The notes: generated from the sequence alone by a model not told the origin. Shown: positions 1-6,310, counted from the first letter of the stretch. The stretch: DNA of 10,869 bases from an uncultured Roseateles sp. (GCA_946480605.1 CAMLKW010000154.1:1-10869), one strand, 5' to 3'. Numbers and translations are program-made.

Positions 1-2
1 GG

Positions 3-830
3 CTGGACTACGCCAGCCGCTCGGTCATCTTCACGGCCATCAACACGCTGCAAGGCCTGCTGTTCGGGCACTACGTGCTGATGCAGTTGCGTGCGGCCGA
101 TCCGCCGTCGCGGCTGGGGTTGTCGCTGATCGCGCTGAGCGCCGCCGTCATCGTCGTGATGAGCCTGTGGCGCTCGGTGCAGACCTGGCCCTATGCGGGC
201 AGCGGCGTGGCGGTGCCGGGCCACCTGCTGGCGGTGCTGATGGTGGTCAACATCGCCGCGGCCGTGACGCGCGTGTCGGCCATGCTGCTGATGCTGCACG
301 GCCGGACCGAGGCGCGGCTGCAGGCCGCCGGCGTCGAGCTGGAGCGGCGCGCCAACACCGACGCGTTGACCGGCGTGGCCAGCCGCGCGCATTTCGAGGC
401 GGCCAGTGGCGTGCTGCTGACCCAGGCGCAGGCGAGCCGGCTGCCGGTCTGCCTGATGGTCTGCGACATGGACGGCTTCAAGGCCATCAACGACCAGCTG
501 GGCCACCCCGAGGGCGACGCGGTGCTGAAGCGCTTCGCGGCGCTGCTGCGCGAATCGCTGCGCCACGGCGACCTGGCCGGCCGTCTGGGCGGCGACGAGT
601 TCGCGGTGCTGATGTTCAACTGCACGTCAGCCATGGCGCTGGGCATCGGCGAGCGGCTGCGCCTGGGGGCGGCGGCGCTGCGGGCCGCCGACGGTCGCGC
701 CATCTGCCTCAGTGCCGGCCTGGTGGCCGCCGAGCCGGGCGAGGACTTCGAGAGCCTGTACCGCCGCGCCGACCGCGCGCTCTACGCCGCCAAGGCGGCC
801 GGGCGCAACCGCATCGTGGCCCAAGCTTAG
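3..830 (+). CDS. Membrane-anchored diguanylate cyclase (GGDEF), 5' end cut by window
   Basis: The reading frame is open from base 3, so the gene begins before the window. It probably makes cyclic di-GMP from two GTP at the inner membrane. The visible N-terminal part has about three hydrophobic stretches, encoded roughly by 24-86, 117-176 and 225-297. A short charged linker follows, then a full GGDEF domain beginning at the ANTDALTG motif near 352. The catalytic motif GGDEF is intact (encoded near 588-602). An RHGD sequence sits exactly five residues before it, matching the RxxD inhibitory site at which c-di-GMP feeds back. Family knowledge predicts an active, product-inhibited cyclase. No EAL domain follows. 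The stop lies 9 bp before proC, so co-transcription is possible, although the link to proline synthesis is probably only positional. The sensed signal cannot be told from this fragment. Confidence 0.93.
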   Translation: MDYASRSVIFTAINTLQGLLFGHYVLMQLRAADPPSRLGLSLIALSAAVIVVMSLWRSVQTWPYAGSGVAVPGHLLAVLMVVNIAAAVTRVSAMLLMLHGRTEARLQAAGVELERRANTDALTGVASRAHFEAASGVLLTQAQASRLPVCLMVCDMDGFKAINDQLGHPEGDAVLKRFAALLRESLRHGDLAGRLGGDEFAVLMFNCTSAMALGIGERLRLGAAALRAADGRAICLSAGLVAAEPGEDFESLYRRADRALYAAKAAGRNRIVAQA

Positions 831-839
831 ACTTCTGCC

Positions 840-1652
840 ATGAGTGCAGAAAAGATCGCCTTCATCGGCGGCGGCAACATGGCCAGCGCCATCATCGGGG
901 GGCTGCTGCGCGCCGGCATGGCGCCGGCGCAGTTCGTCGTCGTGGAACCCCATGAGCCGCAGCGCGACAAGCTGGCCGCGCAGTTCGGCCTGCAGGCTTC
1001 TGCCGCAGGCGATGCCAGCCTGACGGGCGTGTCCACCGTGGTCTGGGCCGTCAAGCCGCAGCTGTTCGGTGCGGCCGCGGCACCGCTGCGGGCCTGGGTG
1101 GGCGGCGCATTGCAGCTGTCCGTCATGGCCGGCATCACGACCGCGTCCATCGCCGCGGCCAGCGGCAGCGAGCGCGTCGTGCGTTCCATGCCCAACACGC
1201 CGGCGCTGATCGGCCAAGGCATCGCGGGCCTGTATGCGCGGCCGGCCGTGTCGGCGGACGAACGCGCGACCGTCGAACGCCTGCTGGCGCCCACGGGCCA
1301 GATGCTGTGGGTGGAGCGCGAGGACGACCTCGACGCGGTCACCGCGCTGTCGGGTTCGGGGCCGGCCTATTTCTTCTTCATCGTGGAGGCCATGATGGCC
1401 GCCGCGCAGGAGATGGGCCTCAGCGCCGAGCAGGGGCGGCGCCTGGCGCTGGCCACCTGCGCCGGTGCGGCCGGCCTGGGCCTGGCGTCCGACGAGTCGC
1501 CCACGGTGCTGCGTGAACGCGTCACCAGCAAGGGCGGCACGACCTACGCGGCCATCACGTCCATGCAGGGCGACGGCGTCGACGCGGCCATCCGCCGCGC
1601 CGTGCTGGCGGCGCAGAAGCGCGCTGCCGAACTGGGAAAAGAGTTCGGCTGA
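840..1652 (+). CDS. proC: Pyrroline-5-carboxylate reductase
   Basis: Catalyses the last step of proline synthesis, NAD(P)H-dependent reduction of 1-pyrroline-5-carboxylate to proline, in the cytoplasm. The 270-residue length is normal for the family. Visible landmarks: an N-terminal Rossmann fold with the dinucleotide loop GGGNMASAI (residues 10-18), the AVKP stretch (70-73), RSMPNTPA (115-122), and the C-terminal dimerisation domain carrying the family signature SGSGPAYFF (171-179) and the VTSKGGTT loop (228-235). All expected residues are present and the frame is unbroken. The ATG at 840 places the Rossmann strand at the right distance from the N terminus. No strong Shine-Dalgarno sequence is visible in the 9-bp gap after the GGDEF gene. 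The stop is immediately followed by the ubiC start, so the two are almost certainly one transcript. Identification is secure. Confidence 0.97.
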   Translation: MSAEKIAFIGGGNMASAIIGGLLRAGMAPAQFVVVEPHEPQRDKLAAQFGLQASAAGDASLTGVSTVVWAVKPQLFGAAAAPLRAWVGGALQLSVMAGITTASIAAASGSERVVRSMPNTPALIGQGIAGLYARPAVSADERATVERLLAPTGQMLWVEREDDLDAVTALSGSGPAYFFFIVEAMMAAAQEMGLSAEQGRRLALATCAGAAGLGLASDESPTVLRERVTSKGGTTYAAITSMQGDGVDAAIRRAVLAAQKRAAELGKEFG

Positions 1653-2192
1653 GTGGGCATCGCCACCCGCGACAGTCTGCGCGACTGGCTGTGCGCCCCC
1701 GGCTCGCTGAGCCGGCGGCTGGCGCGGCTGGGCCAGCGCTTCGAGGTGCAGCTGCTGCGCCAGGCGGTGGTGCCCTTCCGCGCCCGCGAGCGCGACGCGC
1801 TGGGCCTGCCGCGGCGCGGCCTCACGGTGGTGCGCGAAGTCATCCTTCGCGTGGACGGTGAGCCGCTGGTCTGGGCACGCTCGGCGCTGCACCAGCGTGC
1901 CACGACCGGCCCCTGGCGCGCGCTGAAGGGCCTGGGCACCCGCCCGCTGGCCCACCTGCTCTACGACGACCCGCGCATCCTCCGCAGCGAGCTGCAGCCG
2001 CGCCGGCTGGCCCGCCAGGGCCACACGCGCCGCCATGCCGCCCGCCAGTGGCAGGCCGCCACCGGCACGCCGCTGCCCGCGCAGATGCTGTGGTCGCGCA
2101 ACTCGGTGTTCAGCCGCAGCGGCGCCCAGCTGCGAGTGATGGAGCTGTTCGCGCCGGCCCTGGCCGGCCACCGCCCCGGTCCGAAACCCTAG
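1653..2192 (+). CDS. ubiC: Chorismate--pyruvate lyase (ubiquinone biosynthesis)
   Basis: Converts chorismate to 4-hydroxybenzoate plus pyruvate, feeding the ring precursor of ubiquinone; a soluble cytoplasmic enzyme. The 179-residue product aligns by eye with E. coli UbiC along its length: DWLCAPGSLSRRL (residues 11-23), REVILRVDGEP (61-71), LGTRPLAHLL (94-103) and a C-terminal MELFAPA (163-169). From the E. coli structure, Arg76, Leu114 and Glu155 contact the product; R61, L99 and E164 are the apparent counterparts here. The start is GTG at 1653, directly abutting the proC TGA with no gap, which suggests translational coupling. No in-frame ATG offers an alternative that keeps the DWL motif. 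The prenyltransferase for the next step, ubiA, lies further along on the other strand. Confidence 0.92.
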   Translation: MGIATRDSLRDWLCAPGSLSRRLARLGQRFEVQLLRQAVVPFRARERDALGLPRRGLTVVREVILRVDGEPLVWARSALHQRATTGPWRALKGLGTRPLAHLLYDDPRILRSELQPRRLARQGHTRRHAARQWQAATGTPLPAQMLWSRNSVFSRSGAQLRVMELFAPALAGHRPGPKP

Positions 2193-2345
2193 CTGTCTAC
2201 GACCTGACGGTTAGGTCATGAAATGGTTTTCATAAATCATAAATTCGCACCCCGGGGATAAGCCGCCCTACACTTGCTCCACGTCAAAGGGGCGTTAGTA
2301 GATCCTCCGCCACGTTGCAGGAGGACAGATATTTGGGGGCACCAA
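2193..2345. promoter_or_regulatory. Relatively AT-rich leader/promoter region before the AP2-like gene
   Basis: This 153-bp gap is, with the tautomerase/tetR gap, the least GC-rich part of the window. It contains a 5-bp inverted repeat GACCT/AGGTC (2201-2205 and 2213-2217), directly followed by ATGAAA-tggt-TTTCAT (2218-2233) and a tandem CATAAAT repeat (2231-2237, 2238-2244). A weak sigma-70-like pair can be drawn as TTCGCA (2244-2249) and TACACT (2269-2274), but the 19-bp spacing is long, so I do not claim an exact promoter. No U-tract terminator for ubiC is visible. The section nearest the gene holds a separate hairpin listed on its own. Confidence 0.4.
2303..2325 (+). promoter_or_regulatory. 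Leader hairpin pairing a Shine-Dalgarno-like AGGAGG
   Basis: TCCTCC (2303-2308) is perfectly complementary to GGAGGA (2320-2325). The adjacent GC at 2309-2310 can pair with GC at 2317-2318 across a one-base bulge, leaving the loop CACGTT. The right arm is a textbook anti-SD match, yet it lies about 21 nt before the ATG at 2346, too far for normal initiation there. The ATG itself is preceded at 6 nt by GGGGG (2335-2339). The hairpin could be a translational control element or chance; there is no comparative evidence in the window. Confidence 0.3.
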
Positions 2346-2894
2346 ATGAAAACCCGTGAGGTTGTGATCTTCAGCGGCGAGCGCTTCGTCGTGCCGCAAT
2401 GCATTCAGCGCATCGACCACCTGTCCACGCATGGCTGGCAGCTGCGCTACGGCGGCACCAAGCTGTACTCCGACCATAGCCAGGACGGCAGCGGCGCGAA
2501 GAAGGCGCTGGCGCTGGCCACCAAGGAACTGCTCAAGCGTATCGCGACGATGCCGGCGCCGTCGCGCCTGCGCCGCACGCCCAGCCGCAAGAAGCAGAGC
2601 GATCTGCCGTCGGGCATCTCCGGCCCCATCGTCCGGCAGCGCGCGGGCAGTCGTGTCCGTGACTGCAGCTTCGCGGTGACCCTGCCCCGCTTCGGCGACA
2701 CGCCGCTGGCGCGCAGCGTCTACATCGGCACCGAGAACACCTACACCGTCGAGCGCTACCAGGAGGCGCTGGAGCGCGCCGTGGCGCTGCGCGAGAAGGC
2801 CGAGGCCGCGTATCAGCGCGCCGCGACCAAGGATCGCCGCGCCCAGGCCCTGGTGCTGAAGGCGCAGATGAGCAGCCTGCTGGCCAAGTCCTGA
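2346..2894 (+). CDS. AP2-like conserved hypothetical protein
   Basis: A 182-residue cytoplasmic protein with no signal peptide or membrane segment. I do not recognise a characterised homologue. The N-terminal half has a short beta-rich stretch, GWQLRYGGTKLYSDHS (30-45), followed by a helix rich in Ala/Lys/Leu (50-66). A basic linker (74-83, RLRRTPSRKK) leads to a second unit: SGISGPIVRQ (89-98), predicted strands through SFAVTLPRF (108-116) and RSVYIGTE (123-130), then a long helix (135-164). The order 'SGI-SG, three strands, IG, helix with A..R' resembles the AP2/ERF-type DNA-binding fold, which in bacteria is mostly seen in phage and homing-endonuclease proteins. The first half looks like a degenerate second copy. 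DNA binding is inference only. ATG 2346 was chosen for its GGGGG at 6 nt; an in-frame TTG at 2274 would add 24 residues but lacks a good ribosome site. Confidence 0.75.
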   Translation: MKTREVVIFSGERFVVPQCIQRIDHLSTHGWQLRYGGTKLYSDHSQDGSGAKKALALATKELLKRIATMPAPSRLRRTPSRKKQSDLPSGISGPIVRQRAGSRVRDCSFAVTLPRFGDTPLARSVYIGTENTYTVERYQEALERAVALREKAEAAYQRAATKDRRAQALVLKAQMSSLLAKS

Positions 2895-2951
2895 TCCCGA
2901 CGCCAGGGCCGCCGTAACCCGGCGTACCGCTGCGGGTCGCACAATCGGCGC

Positions 2952-2978
2952 CCGTCCCGGGTCCAACACCCGGGGCGG
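2952..2978 (+). promoter_or_regulatory. Strong GC hairpin just before the HPP gene
   Basis: CCCGGGT (2956-2962) and ACCCGGG (2968-2974) form a perfect 7-bp stem with a CCAAC loop. It extends outwards through one T-G wobble and three more G-C pairs (2952-2954 with 2976-2978) to an 11-pair stem. Its right arm contains the GGGGCGG that would serve as ribosome site for the ATG at 2988. No U-run follows, so it is a poor intrinsic terminator; it could instead slow initiation on the HPP gene or end the upstream transcript with Rho. The rest of the gap (2895-2951) shows nothing recognisable. Confidence 0.4.
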
Positions 2979-2987
2979 TTGCCGAAC

Positions 2988-4148
2988 ATGCTTCCTGCTG
3001 CCACCTCCTCCACGTTCTCCGAGCGGGCGCTGCGCCTGCTGAACGCGCTGCGGCCCGCGCCGCTGGCGGTCGATGCGCGCGAGCGTTTTCGCGTCGTGCT
3101 GGGCGCCGGGCTGGGCGTGCTGCTGGCCGGGCTGCTGACGCTGGCCGCCGGTGCGCCGGGCGTGGCCTGGCTGGTGGCGCCGCTGGGTGCCAGCGCCGTG
3201 CTGGTGTTCGGCGTGCCGGCCAGTCCGCTGGCCCAGCCCTGGGCCGTGGTGGGCGGCAACACGGTGTCGGCGCTGGTGGGCATTGCCTGCATGAACTGGC
3301 TGCCGCTGCCCGTCACGGGCGTGGCCGCGTGCGCCGTCGCGCTGGCCATTGCCGCGATGTTCGCGCTGCGCTGCCTGCACCCGCCCGGCGGCGCCGCGGC
3401 GCTGCTGATGGTGCTGACCGGCATGCTGGACTGGCACTTCGCCTTCGTGCCGGTGGCGCTGAACTCGCTGCTGCTGGTGCTGGCCGGCATGGTCTACAAC
3501 AGCACCACCGGCCGCCGCTACCCGCACGCGCAGCACGTGCCGGCCCCTGCCGCGCAGACCGGGGCCCAGGTCGCGCCGCCGCGCTTCGGCGACGCCGAGC
3601 TGGACGCCGTGCTGGCCCGCTACAACCAGGTGCTGGACGTGCCGCGCGACGACCTCGCCGAGCTGCTGCAGGAGGCCGAGCTGCTGGCCTACCGCAACCG
3701 GCTGGGCGGGTTGCGCTGCGCGGACATCATGTCCAGCCCCGTCGTCACGGTCGAGTTCGGCACGCCGCTGGCCGAGGCCTGGACGCTGCTGCAGCAGCAC
3801 CGCATCAAGGCGCTGCCGGTGGTGGACCGCGTTGACCGCATCGTGGGCATCGTCACGCGGGCCGACTTCATGCGCGCCGCCGAAGGCCAGCAGCGCGACG
3901 GCCTGGCGGGCCGGCTGCAGACGCTGCTGAAACCCTCGCCCTCCACGCATTCGACCAAGCCCGAGGTGGTGGGCCAGATCATGACGCGCCAGGTGCGCGT
4001 GGCCAGCGCCGACCGCCCCATTGCCGAGCTGGTGCCGCTGTTCTCGGACTCCGGCCACCACCACCTGCCCATCGTCGGCGAGCAAGCCCGGCTCGTCGGC
4101 ATCCTCACCCAATCCGACCTCGTGAAAGCGCTCAGCCATGGCCCATGA
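2988..4148 (+). CDS. HPP-family membrane protein with two CBS domains
   Basis: A 386-residue inner-membrane protein. The N-terminal half is an HPP domain: hydrophobic segments near residues 36-56, 59-76, 85-104, 108-128 and 153-170, with the name-giving motif LHPPGGAA at 130-137 before the last segment. A polar linker (171-240) leads to two CBS domains, about 247-296 (IMSSPVVTV to VGIVTRADF) and 331-382 (IMTRQVRVA to VGILTQSDL). CBS pairs usually bind adenosyl ligands and regulate the attached channel or transporter. Some HPP proteins of cyanobacteria and plant chloroplasts have been linked to nitrite transport; whether that holds here is unknown. ATG 2988 is preferred over TTG 2979 because a GGGGCGG lies 9 nt before it and overlaps none of the start. 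The last 11 bp overlap the next gene, suggesting coupled translation. Confidence 0.9.
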   Translation: MLPAATSSTFSERALRLLNALRPAPLAVDARERFRVVLGAGLGVLLAGLLTLAAGAPGVAWLVAPLGASAVLVFGVPASPLAQPWAVVGGNTVSALVGIACMNWLPLPVTGVAACAVALAIAAMFALRCLHPPGGAAALLMVLTGMLDWHFAFVPVALNSLLLVLAGMVYNSTTGRRYPHAQHVPAPAAQTGAQVAPPRFGDAELDAVLARYNQVLDVPRDDLAELLQEAELLAYRNRLGGLRCADIMSSPVVTVEFGTPLAEAWTLLQQHRIKALPVVDRVDRIVGIVTRADFMRAAEGQQRDGLAGRLQTLLKPSPSTHSTKPEVVGQIMTRQVRVASADRPIAELVPLFSDSGHHHLPIVGEQARLVGILTQSDLVKALSHGP

Positions 4149-5169
4149 ACAGCAAGCCTTCAACTGGGGCGTCATCGGCCCCGGCGGCATCGCCAACCGC
4201 TTTGCCGGCGCGCTCGCGGCCGTGCCGGGCGCCCGCCTGGCCGCCGTGTTCGCACGCGACGCGGCCAAGGGCCAGGCCTACGCCGAGCAGTGGAAGCGGG
4301 GCGGCGAACCCGCGCGCGTGACGACCACGCTGGCCGACCTGCTGGCCGACCCGTCCGTGGACGCGGTCTACATCGCGACGCCGCACTCCCACCACGCCGA
4401 GTACATCCGCGCCGCGCTGCTGGCGGGCAAGCCGGTGCTGTGCGAGAAGCCGCTGGTCACCTCGCTCGAGGAGGCCCAGGCCTTGATCGATCTGGCGCGC
4501 GAGAGGGGCGTGTTCCTGATGGAAGCGGTGTGGACGCGCTTCCTGCCGGCCTACGACCTGGCGGCCAAGCTGTTGCGCGAAGGCGCCATCGGCGAGCTGC
4601 GCGCGATGAGCTCGACCTTCTGCTTCACCGGCCCTGCCGACCTGAGCCACCGCTGCTGGAACCCGGCGCTGGCCGGCGGCTCGCTGTGGGACATCGGCAT
4701 CTACAACCTCGCCGTGACCCGCTGGGTGCTGCAGCAGATGAACGGCGGCGTCTGCCCCGAGCCGCTGCACATCGACGTGGCCGCCACGCTGGCGCCCACG
4801 GGTGTGGACGCGTCGGTCTGCGCGACGCTGCACTTCCCCGGCGGCGTCACCTCGCAGTTCCGCTGCGGCTTCGACGCGTCGTCGGTGAACGCCTTCGAAG
4901 CCATCGGCACGAAGGCGGGCCTGCGTTTCCCGACCGACTTCTGGGGCTCGGAGGTCGTCGAGCTCGTCACGCGCAAGGCGCCGCCCGAGCGCCACGACGC
5001 GCCGCATGTCGTCAATGGCTTCGAGGGCGAGATCGCCGAAGCCCAGGCCTGCATACGCGCGGGCCTGCTGGAGAGCCCGCGCGTGCCGCATGGTGAGACG
5101 CTGGGGCTGGCGCGCTGGAGCGACGCCATCCGGGCCAAGTTCCCCGGCGGCGTCAACAAGAAGGGCTGA
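4138..5169 (+). CDS. Gfo/Idh/MocA-family NAD(P)-dependent oxidoreductase
   Basis: A 343-residue cytoplasmic oxidoreductase. The N-terminal Rossmann domain has GVIGPGGIAN (11-20) as its nucleotide loop and TPHSHHAEY (81-89). The family motif CEKP (102-105) supplies the conserved lysine K104. The C-terminal alpha/beta domain includes MEAVWTRFLPAY (128-139) and GGSLWDIGIYN (180-190), in which D185 and Y189 are candidate catalytic residues. The EAVWTRF and DIGIY segments are most like the subgroup related to mammalian dihydrodiol dehydrogenase and to sugar or inositol oxidoreductases; the substrate cannot be named from sequence. The ATG at 4138 lies inside the end of the HPP gene in another frame, an 11-bp overlap, so the two proteins are probably made from one message. 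The stop is 15 bp from the end of the convergent tautomerase gene, with no clear terminator between. Confidence 0.92.
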   Translation: MAHEQQAFNWGVIGPGGIANRFAGALAAVPGARLAAVFARDAAKGQAYAEQWKRGGEPARVTTTLADLLADPSVDAVYIATPHSHHAEYIRAALLAGKPVLCEKPLVTSLEEAQALIDLARERGVFLMEAVWTRFLPAYDLAAKLLREGAIGELRAMSSTFCFTGPADLSHRCWNPALAGGSLWDIGIYNLAVTRWVLQQMNGGVCPEPLHIDVAATLAPTGVDASVCATLHFPGGVTSQFRCGFDASSVNAFEAIGTKAGLRFPTDFWGSEVVELVTRKAPPERHDAPHVVNGFEGEIAEAQACIRAGLLESPRVPHGETLGLARWSDAIRAKFPGGVNKKG

Positions 5170-5184
5170 GAGGCCGAGCGTCTT

Positions 5185-5601
5185 TCACGCGGCGCCGATG
5201 GTCTGGCCCAACTCGGCGTTGGACAGCGCCTGGCCGTTGAGGCCCCAGGTGCCATCGACGGCGTGCACGCCGTTGGTCCAGATGCGCGACTTGGGCAGCC
5301 GGCCGTCCGAGAGGCGGTGCAGGATCTCGATGGCTTCTGCGAAGAACGCCTGTTGCACCGGGCGCTCGGCCAGCGCGAAGGCGGGCGTCTTGGTTTCCAC
5401 CCAGGCGCCTTCGACCTCCTCGCCGGCTGCGAAGGTGTGGCCCCTGGGCAGCAGGTGCAGGTGGGCCGTGACATTCGGCGTCATGACCGCGTTGCCGGCC
5501 AGGCCGTGGTGGGTGAGCAGCGCGTGGGTCAGCTCGGCAATGGCCTGCTTCTCCGTGCCGGCAGGCAGGACGCCTTCCGTGAGTGTGAGGGTGATGGGCA
5601 T
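5185..5601 (-). CDS. Tautomerase-superfamily protein (two-unit, 4-oxalocrotonate tautomerase-like)
   Basis: A 138-residue protein beginning M-P-I, so removal of the initiator Met would expose the N-terminal proline that serves as catalytic base in this superfamily. The first beta-alpha unit (residues 2-35) is followed by a second one starting near GAWVETKTPAF (65-75) with its helix at 80-100. The end, SRIWTNGVHAVDGTWGLNG (105-123), is typical of tautomerase relatives. At about twice the length of 4-oxalocrotonate tautomerase (62 residues), it resembles the fused, trimer-forming members such as cis-CaaD rather than the hexameric short ones. The substrate is unknown; keto-enol isomerisation or hydration of an aromatic breakdown product is plausible. 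AAGGAA lies 5 nt before the ATG. It is divergent from the tetR-type gene and shares its operators, so it is probably the repressed target. Confidence 0.85.
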   Translation of the reverse strand: MPITLTLTEGVLPAGTEKQAIAELTHALLTHHGLAGNAVMTPNVTAHLHLLPRGHTFAAGEEVEGAWVETKTPAFALAERPVQQAFFAEAIEILHRLSDGRLPKSRIWTNGVHAVDGTWGLNGQALSNAELGQTIGAA

Positions 5602-5635
5602 GGGGCTTCCTTGAGTTGGCGTTGGACGACCGTTT

Positions 5636-5653
5636 AGATAACGATCGTTATTT
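5636..5653. promoter_or_regulatory. Operator copy 1 (imperfect palindrome), TetR-type
   Basis: AGATAACGATCGTTATTT contains the perfect 14-bp palindrome ATAACGATCGTTAT at 5638-5651; only the outer two positions on the right depart from symmetry. It is identical to copy 2 over 16 of 18 positions and its centre is 24 bp away. It would cover the transcription start and early transcribed region expected for the tautomerase promoter. Binding by the adjacent TetR-family protein is inferred from position and symmetry. Confidence 0.8.
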
Positions 5654-5654
5654 G

Positions 5655-5683
5655 ATGGTAGATAACGATCGTTATCTGGTCAA
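5655..5683 (-). promoter_or_regulatory. Predicted sigma-70 promoter of the tautomerase gene
   Basis: On the minus strand TTGACC (5683 down to 5678) matches the -35 consensus at 5 of 6 positions. Exactly 17 bp later comes TACCAT (5660 down to 5655), matching the -10 at 4 of 6. The start of transcription would fall near 5648, inside operator copy 1. Both operators thus overlap key parts of this promoter, as expected for simple repression. Confidence 0.6.
5660..5677. promoter_or_regulatory. Operator copy 2 (perfect 18-bp palindrome), TetR-type
   Basis: AGATAACGATCGTTATCT reads identically on both strands. It lies between the -35 and -10 elements of the predicted minus-strand tautomerase promoter and just before the -10-like TAGAAT of the plus-strand tetR gene. 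One bound dimer could therefore block both directions. The match to copy 1 makes chance very unlikely. Confidence 0.85.
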
Positions 5684-5684
5684 C

Positions 5685-5690
5685 TAGAAT
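5685..5690 (+). promoter_or_regulatory. Candidate -10 element of the tetR-type gene
   Basis: TAGAAT matches the -10 consensus at 5 of 6 positions and lies 33 bp before the ATG at 5723. No good -35 is visible 16-18 bp upstream; that position falls inside operator copy 2, which would fit a weak, autorepressed promoter. Confidence 0.45.
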
Positions 5691-5722
5691 CAGCGCCTCA
5701 CCACAGCAGCCGAGGGGATGCG

Positions 5723-6304
5723 ATGTCGAGAGAAGAGCAAAAGACCCAGACCCGGGCGCGCATCCTGGACGCTGCGGGACGCAGCTTCCGGCGCAGCGGC
5801 TTTGGTGGCGTGGGTGTGGATGGCCTGGCGAAGGCCGCCGGCGTTACGTCGGGTGCCTTCTACGTCCATTTCGGGTCCAAGCAGGAGGCGTTCAGGGCCG
5901 CCGTCGAGCACGGCCTGGTGGACCTGGACGCGGGCGTGCGCTATTTCCAGCAGACGTTTGCGGGCGATTGGTGGGACCGCTTCGTCCGCTTCTACCTCAC
6001 GGACAAGCGCCGTTGCGAGCTGGGCGAGAGTTGCAGCCTGCAGAGCCTGGCGCCTGAGGTGGCGAGGGCCAGCGAGGAAGACCGTGCCGTGTTCGAGGCC
6101 GGCCTTGGCGCCGTGGCGCAGACCGTCGTTGACGGCCCGGCGTCAAAGGGTAAGCCGCCGCACCGCGATGCGGCGCTGGCGGCGCTGGCCATGTTGGTGG
6201 GGGCGGTGTCGCTGGGCCGCGCGATGGCGACGGAATCGGCCGCGCATCAGGTGGCGGACGCCGTCGCTCGCGTCCTGCTCGACGGCGCCGCTCTGGACGC
6301 CTGA
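5723..6304 (+). CDS. TetR/AcrR-family transcriptional repressor
   Basis: A 193-residue one-component regulator. The N-terminal TetR domain occupies about residues 8-56, with the helix-turn-helix at VDGLAKAAGVTSGAFYVHFGSK (in parts 32-40 and 41-53), a strong family match. The all-helical C-terminal part (60-190) binds an unknown ligand and makes the dimer. It contains two cysteines six residues apart, C98 and C104, in the segment RRCELGESCSL; in some relatives such as NemR a cysteine senses electrophiles, so redox or electrophile sensing is possible but unproven. GAGGGG (5712-5717) lies 5 nt before the ATG. The gene is divergent from the tautomerase gene and the shared gap holds two palindromic operators, so it most likely represses both itself and the tautomerase. 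It ends 6 bp before the end of the convergent peptidase gene. Confidence 0.93.
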   Translation: MSREEQKTQTRARILDAAGRSFRRSGFGGVGVDGLAKAAGVTSGAFYVHFGSKQEAFRAAVEHGLVDLDAGVRYFQQTFAGDWWDRFVRFYLTDKRRCELGESCSLQSLAPEVARASEEDRAVFEAGLGAVAQTVVDGPASKGKPPHRDAALAALAMLVGAVSLGRAMATESAAHQVADAVARVLLDGAALDA

Positions 6305-6310
6305 AGCGGC

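Noticed and set aside
627..2171. Long minus-strand open frame (about 514 codons) opposite proC and ubiC
   Set aside because: Its product is a low-complexity Arg/Gly/Ala/His/Gln-rich string with no domain, and it runs antisense to two secure genes; a typical GC-rich shadow.
2201..2217. GACCT/AGGTC inverted repeat after ubiC as a terminator
   Set aside because: Only a 5-bp stem with a 7-base loop and no U-tract; kept merely as part of the leader-region description.
2295..4268. Minus-strand open frame of 657 codons opposite the AP2-like and HPP genes
   Set aside because: Composition (Gln, His, Arg, Gly runs) is that of an antisense frame in GC-rich DNA, and the plus strand carries clear domains.
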